Source of the DNA: Anaerolineae bacterium
GTDB lineage: Bacteria; Chloroflexota; Anaerolineae; B4-G1; SLSP01
NCBI GenBank assembly: GCA_016927095.1
Contig: JAFGNI010000017.1
Span: forward strand, 1-15,701
Reading direction: 5' to 3'
Length of the DNA: 15,701 bases
Part shown: piece after piece, positions 5,807-12,900 of the stretch
How the letters are laid out: each line of letters opens with the position of its first letter
Numbering within the stretch: position 1 is the stretch's first letter
Program-made: the position numbers and the translations under genes
The notes under the pieces: generated by a model
What the model was told of the DNA's origin: nothing
Seen by the model: the letters and a program-made list of their open reading frames with translations, nothing else
Databases searched by the model: none

Positions 5807-6894
5807 GCTAGATCATTGAGCTCTGTCCGTCCACCCAGCGCTACAATCGCGTCATCTGGTACGCCGAGCGCCCGCAGCGGCTTCACGATGTTCGTCATCA
5901 GGTCCGGTACGTAGGCCTTCAACACCGCACTGGGCGCCGTCGGCACCAGCGTCACCATCCCGATATCCGCGGGCAGCAGCACCGTCTGCCCGGGCCGCAG
6001 GGCCTCGGCACGCTCACCGTGTACCACAGTCGCTGCGCCCTCGATCAGAGACAGAACGTAGAAGCGGCTGCCGTCGCAGTTGACCATCGTCGGCGCCATC
6101 AGGTCCAGCCGCTCCAGCACGAAATAGCGACAGGCAAAGACGAAAGTCCGGCGGTTGGCGCCGCCCCCCATCGTGACCGGCGTCGTCTTGGCGTCAAAAC
6201 CGTCCTCGAGGTGCAGACCCTCCAGTGTGGCTTCAACCATAGCCTCTCGCTCTACCGCGGGCAGCGCCGGATCGGGCGGGCGCAAGCTGATGTAGACGTC
6301 CGAGTTCTGCATGATCTCATAGAAGAGCACGCCGCCCGCCGAGTAGTGCATCGTCCCCGCGTAGAGCAGGAAGGCGTCGCCGGGCGCCACCTCATAGGCG
6401 CGCATCTGCTTCCGGATCGTCCCGTCGAGGATCGCATCGCGGACCGCCTTCCGGGTCGCGCCGTCCTTGTTGCCACAGCAGATCGTCGCGCCCGGGCGGG
6501 TCTTCAGCATGTACCACGCCTCGGTCTTCCCCGGATCGTCCAGCCCGCGCTTCTCGGCCAGACTGTCGCTGTGGTGCGCCTGCTCGCTCAGCACGTTCGA
6601 CGCATCCAGGAATTTGATCAACAGCGGGAACCGCGTCCCGCAGCGGGCCACCACATCGGAGCCGAGAAAGGCCTCGCCATACCGCGCGATCACCTCGTGC
6701 AGCGACGTGCCGGCCAGTGGCCCGTTGATCACCTCGCTCGACTCCCCAGGCCGGTCGCAGACCTCCCAGGTCTCGGCAACGCGGTCGTCTTCGGGCAGCC
6801 CTTCTTTCTCAAACGCCTCCACGATCCACCGGTCGCCAAACCGGTAGTCGCGCAGGATCTCCTTGAAGCGCAACGGATATAGCGTCTCGGTCAT
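5782..6894 (-). CDS. manA: Mannose-6-phosphate isomerase, class I (ManA-like)
   Basis: A 370-residue zinc cupin isomerase that interconverts mannose-6-phosphate and fructose-6-phosphate. Visible family features are the N-terminal AETWEVCDRPGESSEVING (residues 40-58), the metal-binding LSEQAHHSD with Gln105 and His107, Glu125 in GKTEAWYML, and His183 in AGTMHYSAGG, followed by a second cupin domain. This order matches the Bacillus-type class I enzymes, with a longer C-terminus than the roughly 315 residues usual there. The ATG at 6892-6894 follows AGGGGAG by 5 bases; a TTG five codons upstream lacks spacing. The dipeptide before the first zinc His is Gln-Ala where Gln-Val is common, a minor change. 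A related sugar-phosphate isomerase is possible. The terminal RES is encoded by the heptamer array. Confidence 0.88.
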   Translation of the reverse strand: MTETLYPLRFKEILRDYRFGDRWIVEAFEKEGLPEDDRVAETWEVCDRPGESSEVINGPLAGTSLHEVIARYGEAFLGSDVVARCGTRFPLLIKFLDASNVLSEQAHHSDSLAEKRGLDDPGKTEAWYMLKTRPGATICCGNKDGATRKAVRDAILDGTIRKQMRAYEVAPGDAFLLYAGTMHYSAGGVLFYEIMQNSDVYISLRPPDPALPAVEREAMVEATLEGLHLEDGFDAKTTPVTMGGGANRRTFVFACRYFVLERLDLMAPTMVNCDGSRFYVLSLIEGAATVVHGERAEALRPGQTVLLPADIGMVTLVPTAPSAVLKAYVPDLMTNIVKPLRALGVPDDAIVALGGRTELNDLARVLSRES

Positions 6895-6915
6895 CGTATC
6901 TCCCCTCAAAAGACA

Positions 6916-7024
6916 GAATGAGCGAAAGAGCGAATCAGCGAACGCCTCCTATCGCAGATACCCCGCGAGTCGCGGGACGCCGTCATTCGCTCATTCTCCA
7001 TTCGCTGATTCTGCTATTCGCTGA
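6916..7024. repeat. Inverted pair of octamer arrays around a GC hairpin
   Basis: Left arm units GAATGAGC (6916-6923), GAAAGAGC (6924-6931) and GAATCAGC (6932-6939). Right arm units, in opposite orientation, are TTCGCTCA (6986-6993), TTCGCTGA (7001-7008), TTCTGCTA (7009-7016) and TTCGCTGA (7017-7024), with one 7-base unit. Between them is the hairpin CCCGCG-AGT-CGCGGG (6962-6976). The arms can pair imperfectly into a long hairpin in the 119-bp gap. The dehydratase stop complement CTA (7014-7016) is the last three bases of a unit, again the shared phase. Confidence 0.8.
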
Positions 7025-8177
7025 TTCGAACCACCTCATACCGCCGCGCCACCTCATCGTTCAGCACGATGCCCAGGCCAGGGTCCGGGCGGAGCGTGAA
7101 ATAGCCGTCGGTCACCGTCGGCTCCAGGGGGTTCGTCAGCAGGTCGTAGCGCCCGTCGCCGAAATAGGGGAACCACTCCTGGATGATGAAGTTTGTGAGG
7201 GCCGCGTCCAGCTGGACCGCCGCTGCCGTCGAGACGGGACCGCCGCAGTTGTGCGGCTGGATGTGCAGGTTGTACGTCTCGGCGTGCGCCGCGATCTTCT
7301 TCGTCTCGGTGATGCCGCCGGCCAACCCGAGATCGGGCTGCAGGATGTCGAGGATCTGGCCTTCGATGTAAGGCCGGAAGCCGTAACGAGTGTAGAGCCG
7401 CTCGCCCGCCGCGATGGGGATGTCCACGGCCGCCGCGACCTTCCGCATGCACTCGACGTTCATCGCGTCCACGGGCTCCTCGTAGAAGAAGGGAGCCAGC
7501 GCCTCAAGCCGCTTGCCCACCTGGATCGCGGACGTCGTGCCCAGGTTCCCGTGGACCTCAACAAGGATGTCGACCTCGGGGCCGATGGCCTCGCGCACCG
7601 CACGCACGCGCGCGACGGCAAGGTCGGCGCGCTCGCGATCCAGCGCCCGTCGCGCGTAGTCCCAGACGCCGTCGGGGCGGACCGCGAAGGGATCGAACTT
7701 CATAGCCGTGAAGCCATCATCGACCACCTTCAGCGCCGCTTCAGCGTAGTCTGCCTGGCTGACGCAGCCGTGGTACCAGCCGTTGGCGTAGACCCGCAGC
7801 CGCTCCCAGACGGCGCCGCCCAGCAGCTCGTAGACCGGCACGCCCAGTGCCTTACCCTTGATGTCCCAAAGCGCCTCGTCGATGGCGCTCATCCCGCCGT
7901 AGACTACCGGGCCGCCGCCCTGCCCCCAGAAGGTCCGGCGGAACCCCTGCTCCCAGATCTTCTCGATCTGAAAGGGGTTCGCGCCGATCAGGTAGGCCTG
8001 CGCCAGATCGCGGACCATCCCGATCCCGGCATCGGCCCCGACCCCGTACGCCAGCGACACCTCGCCCAACCCGCTGATCCCCTCGTCGGTGTGGATCTGG
8101 ACAATCACCGGATTCCACCCGGTTGACGCCGTCCGGCTGATCTTGACGTCGTAGATGTCAACAGCTGTAATCTTCAA
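7014..8177 (-). CDS. Mandelate racemase/enolase-family sugar-acid dehydratase
   Basis: The 387-residue product has an N-terminal capping domain and a C-terminal barrel with metal ligands Glu207 (VEVHGN), Glu233 (FFYEEPVD) and Glu259 (AAGERLY), spaced 26 and 26 as in mannonate/galactonate-dehydratase-like members. His209 lies two residues after the first ligand and His309 (IQPHNCGG) is the likely second catalytic base; Lys160 is in AMKFDPF. These enzymes dehydrate acid sugars to 2-keto-3-deoxy acids in the cytoplasm. The first ligand is Glu where Asp is usual, so the exact substrate is open. The start is TTG at 8175-8177 because GAGGGGG lies six bases upstream; the reading frame opens earlier but only through repeat DNA. 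The last residues RISE come from the octamer array. It lies upstream of the isomerase gene in transcription order. Confidence 0.87.
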   Translation of the reverse strand: MKITAVDIYDVKISRTASTGWNPVIVQIHTDEGISGLGEVSLAYGVGADAGIGMVRDLAQAYLIGANPFQIEKIWEQGFRRTFWGQGGGPVVYGGMSAIDEALWDIKGKALGVPVYELLGGAVWERLRVYANGWYHGCVSQADYAEAALKVVDDGFTAMKFDPFAVRPDGVWDYARRALDRERADLAVARVRAVREAIGPEVDILVEVHGNLGTTSAIQVGKRLEALAPFFYEEPVDAMNVECMRKVAAAVDIPIAAGERLYTRYGFRPYIEGQILDILQPDLGLAGGITETKKIAAHAETYNLHIQPHNCGGPVSTAAAVQLDAALTNFIIQEWFPYFGDGRYDLLTNPLEPTVTDGYFTLRPDPGLGIVLNDEVARRYEVVRISE

Positions 8178-8224
8178 CTGACACCCCCTCGAACGCTGCT
8201 GCGTCCCTGTCTCGACTGACGCCG

Positions 8225-8323
8225 GAGTCAAGAGTCACGATTCATGCTCCCCGGGATCTAGCGCGGTCTCGCAGTCAATCTTGTTGCCTAAGCATGAATC
8301 AGGACTCTCGACTCGTGACTTCT
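8225..8323. repeat. Inverted pair of heptamer arrays
   Basis: AGTCAAG, AGTCACG and ATTCATG (8226-8246) face GAATCAG, GACTCTC, GACTCGT and GACTTCT (8296-8323). The 23-bp arms 8225-8247 and 8292-8314 are complementary at 20 positions with a 44-bp loop. They occupy most of the gap between the PPOX-family stop and the dehydratase start and could act as a terminator or mRNA 3'-end hairpin. Confidence 0.75.
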
Positions 8324-8343
8324 GCGTTAGGGACCTACCCCGA

Positions 8344-8718
8344 TCAGGCGATCCTCTCCGCCCCACTATGCACCTCACTGACCCTGAGCACCGCCGCCGC
8401 GTGGCCCGGTCGCTTCGCGTTCCACGACTTCATATCCTCGTAGTAGACGCCGCTGGTTTCGTAGGTGATCGTGCCCTTCACTTGGTACGACTTCCCCTCC
8501 TTGGTGATGAAGAGGATCGACCCCGGGCTCCCGGCCTGGATGTTGGCCTGCGTCTTGTTGAAGTAGTTATCCGCAACCACCAGGTGTTCGTCGTCGAACA
8601 TGCCGACGCACGAGGCCCAGATGGCATTCGGCATTCCTGCCGCATCGACCGTCGTGAAGACAATGGGCCCCTCTCGGTCCTGCCACGCTTCCTGCACCGC
8701 TTCCGGCAACTTCGTCAC
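8344..8718 (-). CDS. Pyridoxamine 5'-phosphate oxidase-family FMN split-barrel protein
   Basis: A compact 124-residue protein with the order of a flavin split barrel: GPIVFTTVDAAGMPNAIWASCVGMFDDEHLVVAD (17-50), then NKTQANIQAGSPGSILF (54-70), the FMN-phosphate-proximal segment of the family, and KSYQVKGTITYETSGVYYEDM (76-96). Such proteins bind FMN (or F420 or heme in some branches) and reduce small molecules. The PdxH active-site features are not apparent, so vitamin B6 synthesis is not implied. The start is GTG at 8716-8718 because AAGGAG lies 6 bases before it; an ATG seven codons upstream (8739) has no ribosome site and its codons would overlap that sequence. The terminal ERIA resembles the ERIGE end of DeoD, suggesting a decayed octamer unit. 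Confidence 0.83.
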   Translation of the reverse strand: MTKLPEAVQEAWQDREGPIVFTTVDAAGMPNAIWASCVGMFDDEHLVVADNYFNKTQANIQAGSPGSILFITKEGKSYQVKGTITYETSGVYYEDMKSWNAKRPGHAAAVLRVSEVHSGAERIA

Positions 8719-8832
8719 GTCTCGCTCCTTGCTGATCATGGATGGATGATGGTGTACAGGCCGATGGTACGCCCGATCCGCAAGCGGCGCAACCCGGCAG
8801 AACACCGCCCGCCGGCCGGACCACCTGCCATT

Positions 8833-8956
8833 GGACCGCGGCATCTTGCCCGCACGCGCACGCAGCCTTCTGCAGTGCAGCACCTTGTGTGCGCACACAC
8901 CACCCTCGCCATCGAGCTCGCGACGTGTGCAGACGCGGCACCGCCGCGTCCCTACA
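8833..8956. repeat. REP/MITE-like dispersed element, copy B
   Basis: About 124 bp beginning GGACCGCGGCATCTTGCCCG and then CACGCGCACG, with an internal TTGTGTGCGCACA segment and ending GCCGCGTCCCTACA. It is colinear with copy A (2166-2290), nearly equal in length and in the same orientation. It lies 114 bp upstream of the PPOX-family start and directly beside the hairpin at 8962-9007. With that hairpin it accounts for about half of the 321-bp non-coding stretch 8719-9039; 8719-8832 holds the ribosome site and otherwise nothing recognisable. Confidence 0.7.
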
Positions 8957-8961
8957 CCAGC

Positions 8962-9007
8962 AACGACAACGCTGTCAGGGCCCTGAGCGCCTGACAGCGT
9001 TGTCGTT
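8962..9007 (-). terminator. Perfect 18-bp hairpin downstream of slyD
   Basis: AACGACAACGCTGTCAGG (8962-8979) is exactly complementary to 8990-9007, with a 10-base loop. It begins 32 bp after the slyD stop on the coding strand. There is no T tract, so it is either a factor-assisted or stem-only terminator or an mRNA-stabilising 3' hairpin. It should separate slyD from the PPOX-family gene. Confidence 0.75.
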
Positions 9008-9039
9008 CGGTCTCTCTGGCTACAAACCGGAGCTATGCG

Positions 9040-9525
9040 TTATGTGTGCCCGTGTTCGTGTCCCGTGTGCACGTGCCCATGCGACCGCTCCTCCTCGGTC
9101 GCCTCCTTCACCCCGACCACCTCGACATCGAAGTGAAGGGTCTCGCCCGCCAGAGGATGGTTCAGATCCAGCACGGCCTTGGCCGCCGTGACCTCGGTCA
9201 CCGTCGCTAGGTGCACGCCTTTGTCCGTCTGGACGTGAAAGCGCGCGCCCACCTGCACCTGCTGGGGATTCGGGAACTGCGCCAGATCCGCGGTCATCAC
9301 CATTGCCTCGCTGCGCTCGCCGTACCCCTCTGCAGGTGGGATTGACACCGAGAGCGTGTCTCCCGCTTCCTTACCCGCCAGCGCCTTCTCCAGCCCCGGG
9401 ATAATATTGCCCGCACCGTGGAGATACGCCAGCGGCTGCCGCCCCTCGGATGTGTCCAGCACCTTGCCTGCATCGTTCGTCAAGGTGTAGTCAATCTGTA
9501 CCGCTTTGCCATCGGAGATCTTCAT
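9040..9525 (-). CDS. slyD: FKBP-type peptidyl-prolyl cis-trans isomerase, SlyD-like
   Basis: A 161-residue SlyD-type folding helper: prolyl isomerase plus chaperone, cytoplasmic. The FKBP core (1-70) contains VQIDYTLTNDAGKVLDTS, PLAYLHGAGNIIPGLEKALAGKEAGD and PPAEGYGE. The insert-in-flap chaperone domain spans about 72-120. The core resumes with the diagnostic DLNHPLAGETLHFDVEVVGVKEATEEE (120-146). The tail HGHVHTGHEHGHT is histidine-rich, as in SlyD proteins that bind nickel or other metals, for example in hydrogenase maturation; no such genes are in view. ATG 9523-9525 is preceded by AAAGGA at suitable spacing; an upstream extension to 9663 is unsupported. The gene is divergent from the large secreted-protein gene. 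Confidence 0.94.
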   Translation of the reverse strand: MKISDGKAVQIDYTLTNDAGKVLDTSEGRQPLAYLHGAGNIIPGLEKALAGKEAGDTLSVSIPPAEGYGERSEAMVMTADLAQFPNPQQVQVGARFHVQTDKGVHLATVTEVTAAKAVLDLNHPLAGETLHFDVEVVGVKEATEEERSHGHVHTGHEHGHT

Positions 9526-9564
9526 GTCGTTCCTTTCGCCTGCACTCGTTACAATCGACATGCT

Positions 9565-9610
9565 AACAGGCTTGGCGGCAAAGCCAAGCTCACCGGCGCA
9601 ACAGCCTGTT
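9565..9610 (-). other. Structured leader upstream of slyD
   Basis: AACAGGCT (9565-9572) pairs with AGCCTGTT (9603-9610), while CTTGGC-GGCAAA-GCCAAG (9571-9588) forms a tight hairpin. The two stems share two bases, so they would compete or stack. It sits 40-85 bases upstream of the slyD start. This could be a regulatory fold or part of the adjoining repeat element. Confidence 0.4.
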
Positions 9611-9611
9611 C

Positions 9612-9726
9612 GACCGCGGGTATCCTGCCCGCTGGGCACGACACCGTCGTGTCCGGTAGCCAAGTGCGCAGCCGTTGACCAGCATCAGGCTGGCACTGCG
9701 CGCATGCGGGCAAGATGCCCGCGGTC
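9612..9726. repeat. REP/MITE-like element, copy C, with terminal inverted repeats
   Basis: A 115-bp segment bounded by 21-bp inverted repeats (9612-9632 and 9706-9726) that match at 19 of 21 positions; each contains a GCGGG...CCCGC palindrome. The right arm, read on the minus strand, continues like the left end of copies A and B (GGACCGCGGGCATCTTG followed by CCCGCATGCGC). Inside are the hairpins CACGAC-ACC-GTCGTG (9637-9651) and CCAGC-ATCAG-GCTGG (9679-9693). It lies in the 379-bp divergent gap 9526-9904 between slyD and the secreted-protein gene. Confidence 0.65.
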
Positions 9727-9797
9727 CGACGGTCAGACCCCTTCTCCCATATCCCTTTGTCCTTATCCCCTGAACTTGTCTGCTATGGCCTGGCTTC

Positions 9798-9815
9798 TGA
9801 CGGTCCCATGACGGT
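9798..9815 (+). promoter_or_regulatory. Direct repeat TGACGGT, possible operator
   Basis: TGACGGT occurs at 9798-9804 and 9809-9815, spaced 11 bp centre to centre, about one helical turn. It lies about 90 bp upstream of the secreted-protein start and just before TATCAT (9831-9836 region), which could be a -10 box. Weak evidence; no clear -35 was found. The remainder of 9727-9904 holds a CT-rich stretch (9736-9775) and the ribosome site. Confidence 0.25.
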
Positions 9816-9904
9816 GGCTCTCTATCATCAGGCTAGAACTGAGGACCGGCCATGGGCCATTGTGCCTGTCTGCCGCTGCACTGACGCCACAGGAGGAACA
9901 CCGT

Positions 9905-12900
9905 ATGAAGACCCGCACCCGTGCCCGACGTTGGATTTCTGCCCTCTGGGCGCTCTGTCTCGTACTGAGCCAGCCAGTTCCCCTGCTGGCAGGCGATCAC
10001 CCCACACCAAGCCAGGGGAATCAGACCCCTCGCCTCGCGTGGGAGAGTCTTTCTGACGGCGGGGAGATCGCAGCAGTTACTGCAGGGCCACCGACGGCAC
10101 TCGACATCGCGGGGCCCGGCACGATGGAGGTGGGCGAGACAGCGGTCTTCACCGCGACGGCGTCCGCCACGGTCAAGCCAACCGTGCCCATGACCTTCAC
10201 CTGGGAACTGGCGGGGCGCCATCCCTACGTGGTGTCCGGCAACAGCCTTCGGAGCACGCACTCCGTCAGCTTCGGCGTCGCCGGCACCGGCTACATCACG
10301 GTGACCGCAGAGAATGTGGAGGGCAGCGTCACCTGGGTCCGCCGCATCTACGTCCAGGAGCCGCCGCAGCCCGACCTGGTGGCTCGTGACCTGACCTACA
10401 ACGGCACCAGCGTGACGTACTACATCAGGAACTACGGCGACGCGACGGTGACGGAGACACACACGTCCAGGCTCTACGTCGACAACGTCCACGTGGACAC
10501 CGACACGATCTCCGTCCCCATTGCGCCAGGGCAGACGCTGAAGCGGCTGTTCAGCCACGTGCCCTTCTGCTCGGGGCAGTCGGACGAAGTCAAGTTCTAC
10601 GTCGATTACGATGACCTGGTCGACGAGAGCAATGAGGCCAACAACCGGCGCGTGGAGACGGTCCTGTGCGACGACAGCCCGCCCGTGATCACCCGCGGCC
10701 CCGAGGCCTTCGACATTGCCCAGACCTCGGCCCAGATCCGCTGGTGGACCGACGAGGCGTCCGACAGCCTCGTGGTGTACGGCACGCGCCGTGGCGCCTT
10801 CAACCTCAGCGCCACCAACACCGCAACCGTGACCCAACACGCGGTCACGTTGAAGAGCCTGCGGCCCGGCGTGACGTACGAGTACAAGGTGCGGTCGACC
10901 GACGATGCCGGGAACACCGTGGAGTCCCGACCGCGCACCTTCGAGACACTGGCCCCGCCGGCACCGGCGCCACCGGCGCCAACGGTCGAGCTGGTGCGCG
11001 ACCCCGACCGCCCCGGCGCCTACCAGATGCGGGCGAGCTTCGGCGATGCCACCAACGTGGCCCACGTCGAGTTCTTCCTCAACGGCGAGCTCATCGGCGT
11101 CGACTACGGCAATCGCCTGCAACCGGCGGGCACGATGGCCCAGGAGGACGTGAGCGGCGCGATCGTCCCCGCGCCACAGGCCACGCAACCCATACCGACC
11201 AGTGCCTTCAAGACCACGTTCGTGCCCTACAAGCAAGGGTACACGCGCGCCGGTTTCTTTGACACGGGGCACACGGCGACGGCTGTGGTCCACACATGGG
11301 ACCGCGTCACGTACGCCACGCCGGTCACGGTCCAGATCTCCAGCACGAGCGAGCCGCTGCGGATGGAGGCGCACATCGAGGCGCCGGCGCCCGACCACAC
11401 GATCTACATCAACGGCGACACGACGCCCGCGGGGACCATCGTGCAGGTGGAAGTCTTCGCCGCGCGCTACGACTGGGATTGCGAGTACGCCGCCTTCAGC
11501 ACCAGCGCCGACTGTGCAGAGGTGATGCGGGCGGTCGACTACGTCAACGTCTATCGCGGCAGCGACTTCCTCACCACGCTGTACCCCAGCAACGACCAGG
11601 ACTTCGACTACGCGACATATGTTGACCTGAGTGGCCTGCCGGCGGGGAGCCATCAGATCCGCGTGCTCGCCGTGGACGCGGAGGCCGGCGAAGTCTGGCG
11701 CGACACCTTCGTCACGGTGGTGCAGCGGCTGCCTAGCCTAGCCCTCACCCGCGAGGTCGACCGCTTCGGCAACCGCATCCGAGTCCGCCTGACGGTAGAG
11801 AACTTGCCCGGTGCCTCCGGCATGGCCAAGATCATGCAGGTCGAGGACTACGTGCGCGGCTTCCAGGTCGCCCAGGACCACGAGACCTATGACGTCTGGG
11901 CAGACTACGCCGCGTGGGGCGACGATGTCGGCGAGAACGTCATCACCATCGACTTCCCCAACAGCCCGGGCGACGTCAAGATGCTCGACCCCGGCGAGAG
12001 CCTGGAGCTCGACTACTGGATGGTGCCCATCCTCTACGAGGACGACATCGAGTACGAGATCGGTCACAAGCAGGTGGAGGTCCGTTACATGGAGCTCTCC
12101 GGTGACGTCCGCACCGCGGCCTTCGACCGCGAGTGGCTTAATGAACAATGGATCGTCTCCGAGGCCACGCACGATGCGAACTATCTGATCGTGACGGCGC
12201 CCGAGGTGCTGATGTGGACCGAAAGCAATACCGACAACGTCAACCTGCTGCTGATGACGATGGCAGACCTGGCGCGGCTTAGGCTGGGCGTGCTAGGATA
12301 CCTCGAGGAACCCGTCTCCGCCCAGGACTTCGACGCTCTGATCACCAAGGGCGGTGCCTGGTCGGTGCGTATGGCCGACGAGTTCGAGACCGTCGGCAAT
12401 GGCTACGTGCTCATCGTCGGCGAGCAGGAGGTCGTCCCTGCATGGACCGAGCACGGCGGCGATGTCGAGATCAGCGACCAGCCATACGCCGACACCGGCG
12501 GGGCAGGAGCGCCGGACCTGGTCGTAGGCAGGATCATCGGGAACACCGCGTATGACCTGCGGAAGCCGATCCAGGCTAGTAACGACGTCTACCTTGGCGA
12601 CGCCGACTTCGACCGCAGCAAGGCCTGGCTCCTAAGCGGCGGCGGCGAGGGGCAGAGGGAGTTCGCAGACCAACTGAACGAGATCCAAGCCAAGCTCTAC
12701 GACGACCCCGGCATCGCCGAGCACACGAAAGCCCTGGCCTATGACTACCACGACATCGCCAATGTGATGCACGAGGTGAGCAGCGGGGACGGCTTCGTCG
12801 CCGGCAACATGCTGGGAGCGGCCTACGACCATGCCGTCCTGGCCGATCGGACCGCCGACTACTTCTGGTTCTTCGACCCCAACTCCGGCACCGACGTCTA

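Noticed and set aside
6918..8126. Long plus-strand frames opposite the dehydratase, isomerase and nitrilase genes
   Set aside because: They mirror confident minus-strand enzymes with complete active sites and are composed of Arg/His/Pro/Leu-rich sequence typical of antisense frames.
358..8718. A single sugar-catabolic operon from the PPOX-family gene to the phosphatase
   Set aside because: All genes share direction, but gaps of about 70-256 bp filled with repeats and the mixed functions do not support one transcription unit.
8739..8741. ATG start for the PPOX-family gene
   Set aside because: The ATG codon at 8737-8739 has no ribosome site and lies upstream of the AAGGAG that serves GTG 8716-8718.
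9526..9663. N-terminal extension of SlyD
   Set aside because: It runs through the structured leader and copy C repeat, and SlyD proteins begin at the MKI-type start chosen here.
9612..9726. Insertion sequence
   Set aside because: The 115-bp segment with inverted ends has no transposase and no visible target-site duplication, so I call it only REP/MITE-like.
9833..11653. A 606-codon open frame on the minus strand opposite the secreted-protein gene
   Set aside because: Opposite a well-supported gene with signal peptide and domains; its Arg/Val/Asp/His-rich product looks like an antisense reading of GC-rich codons and has no ribosome site or domain.
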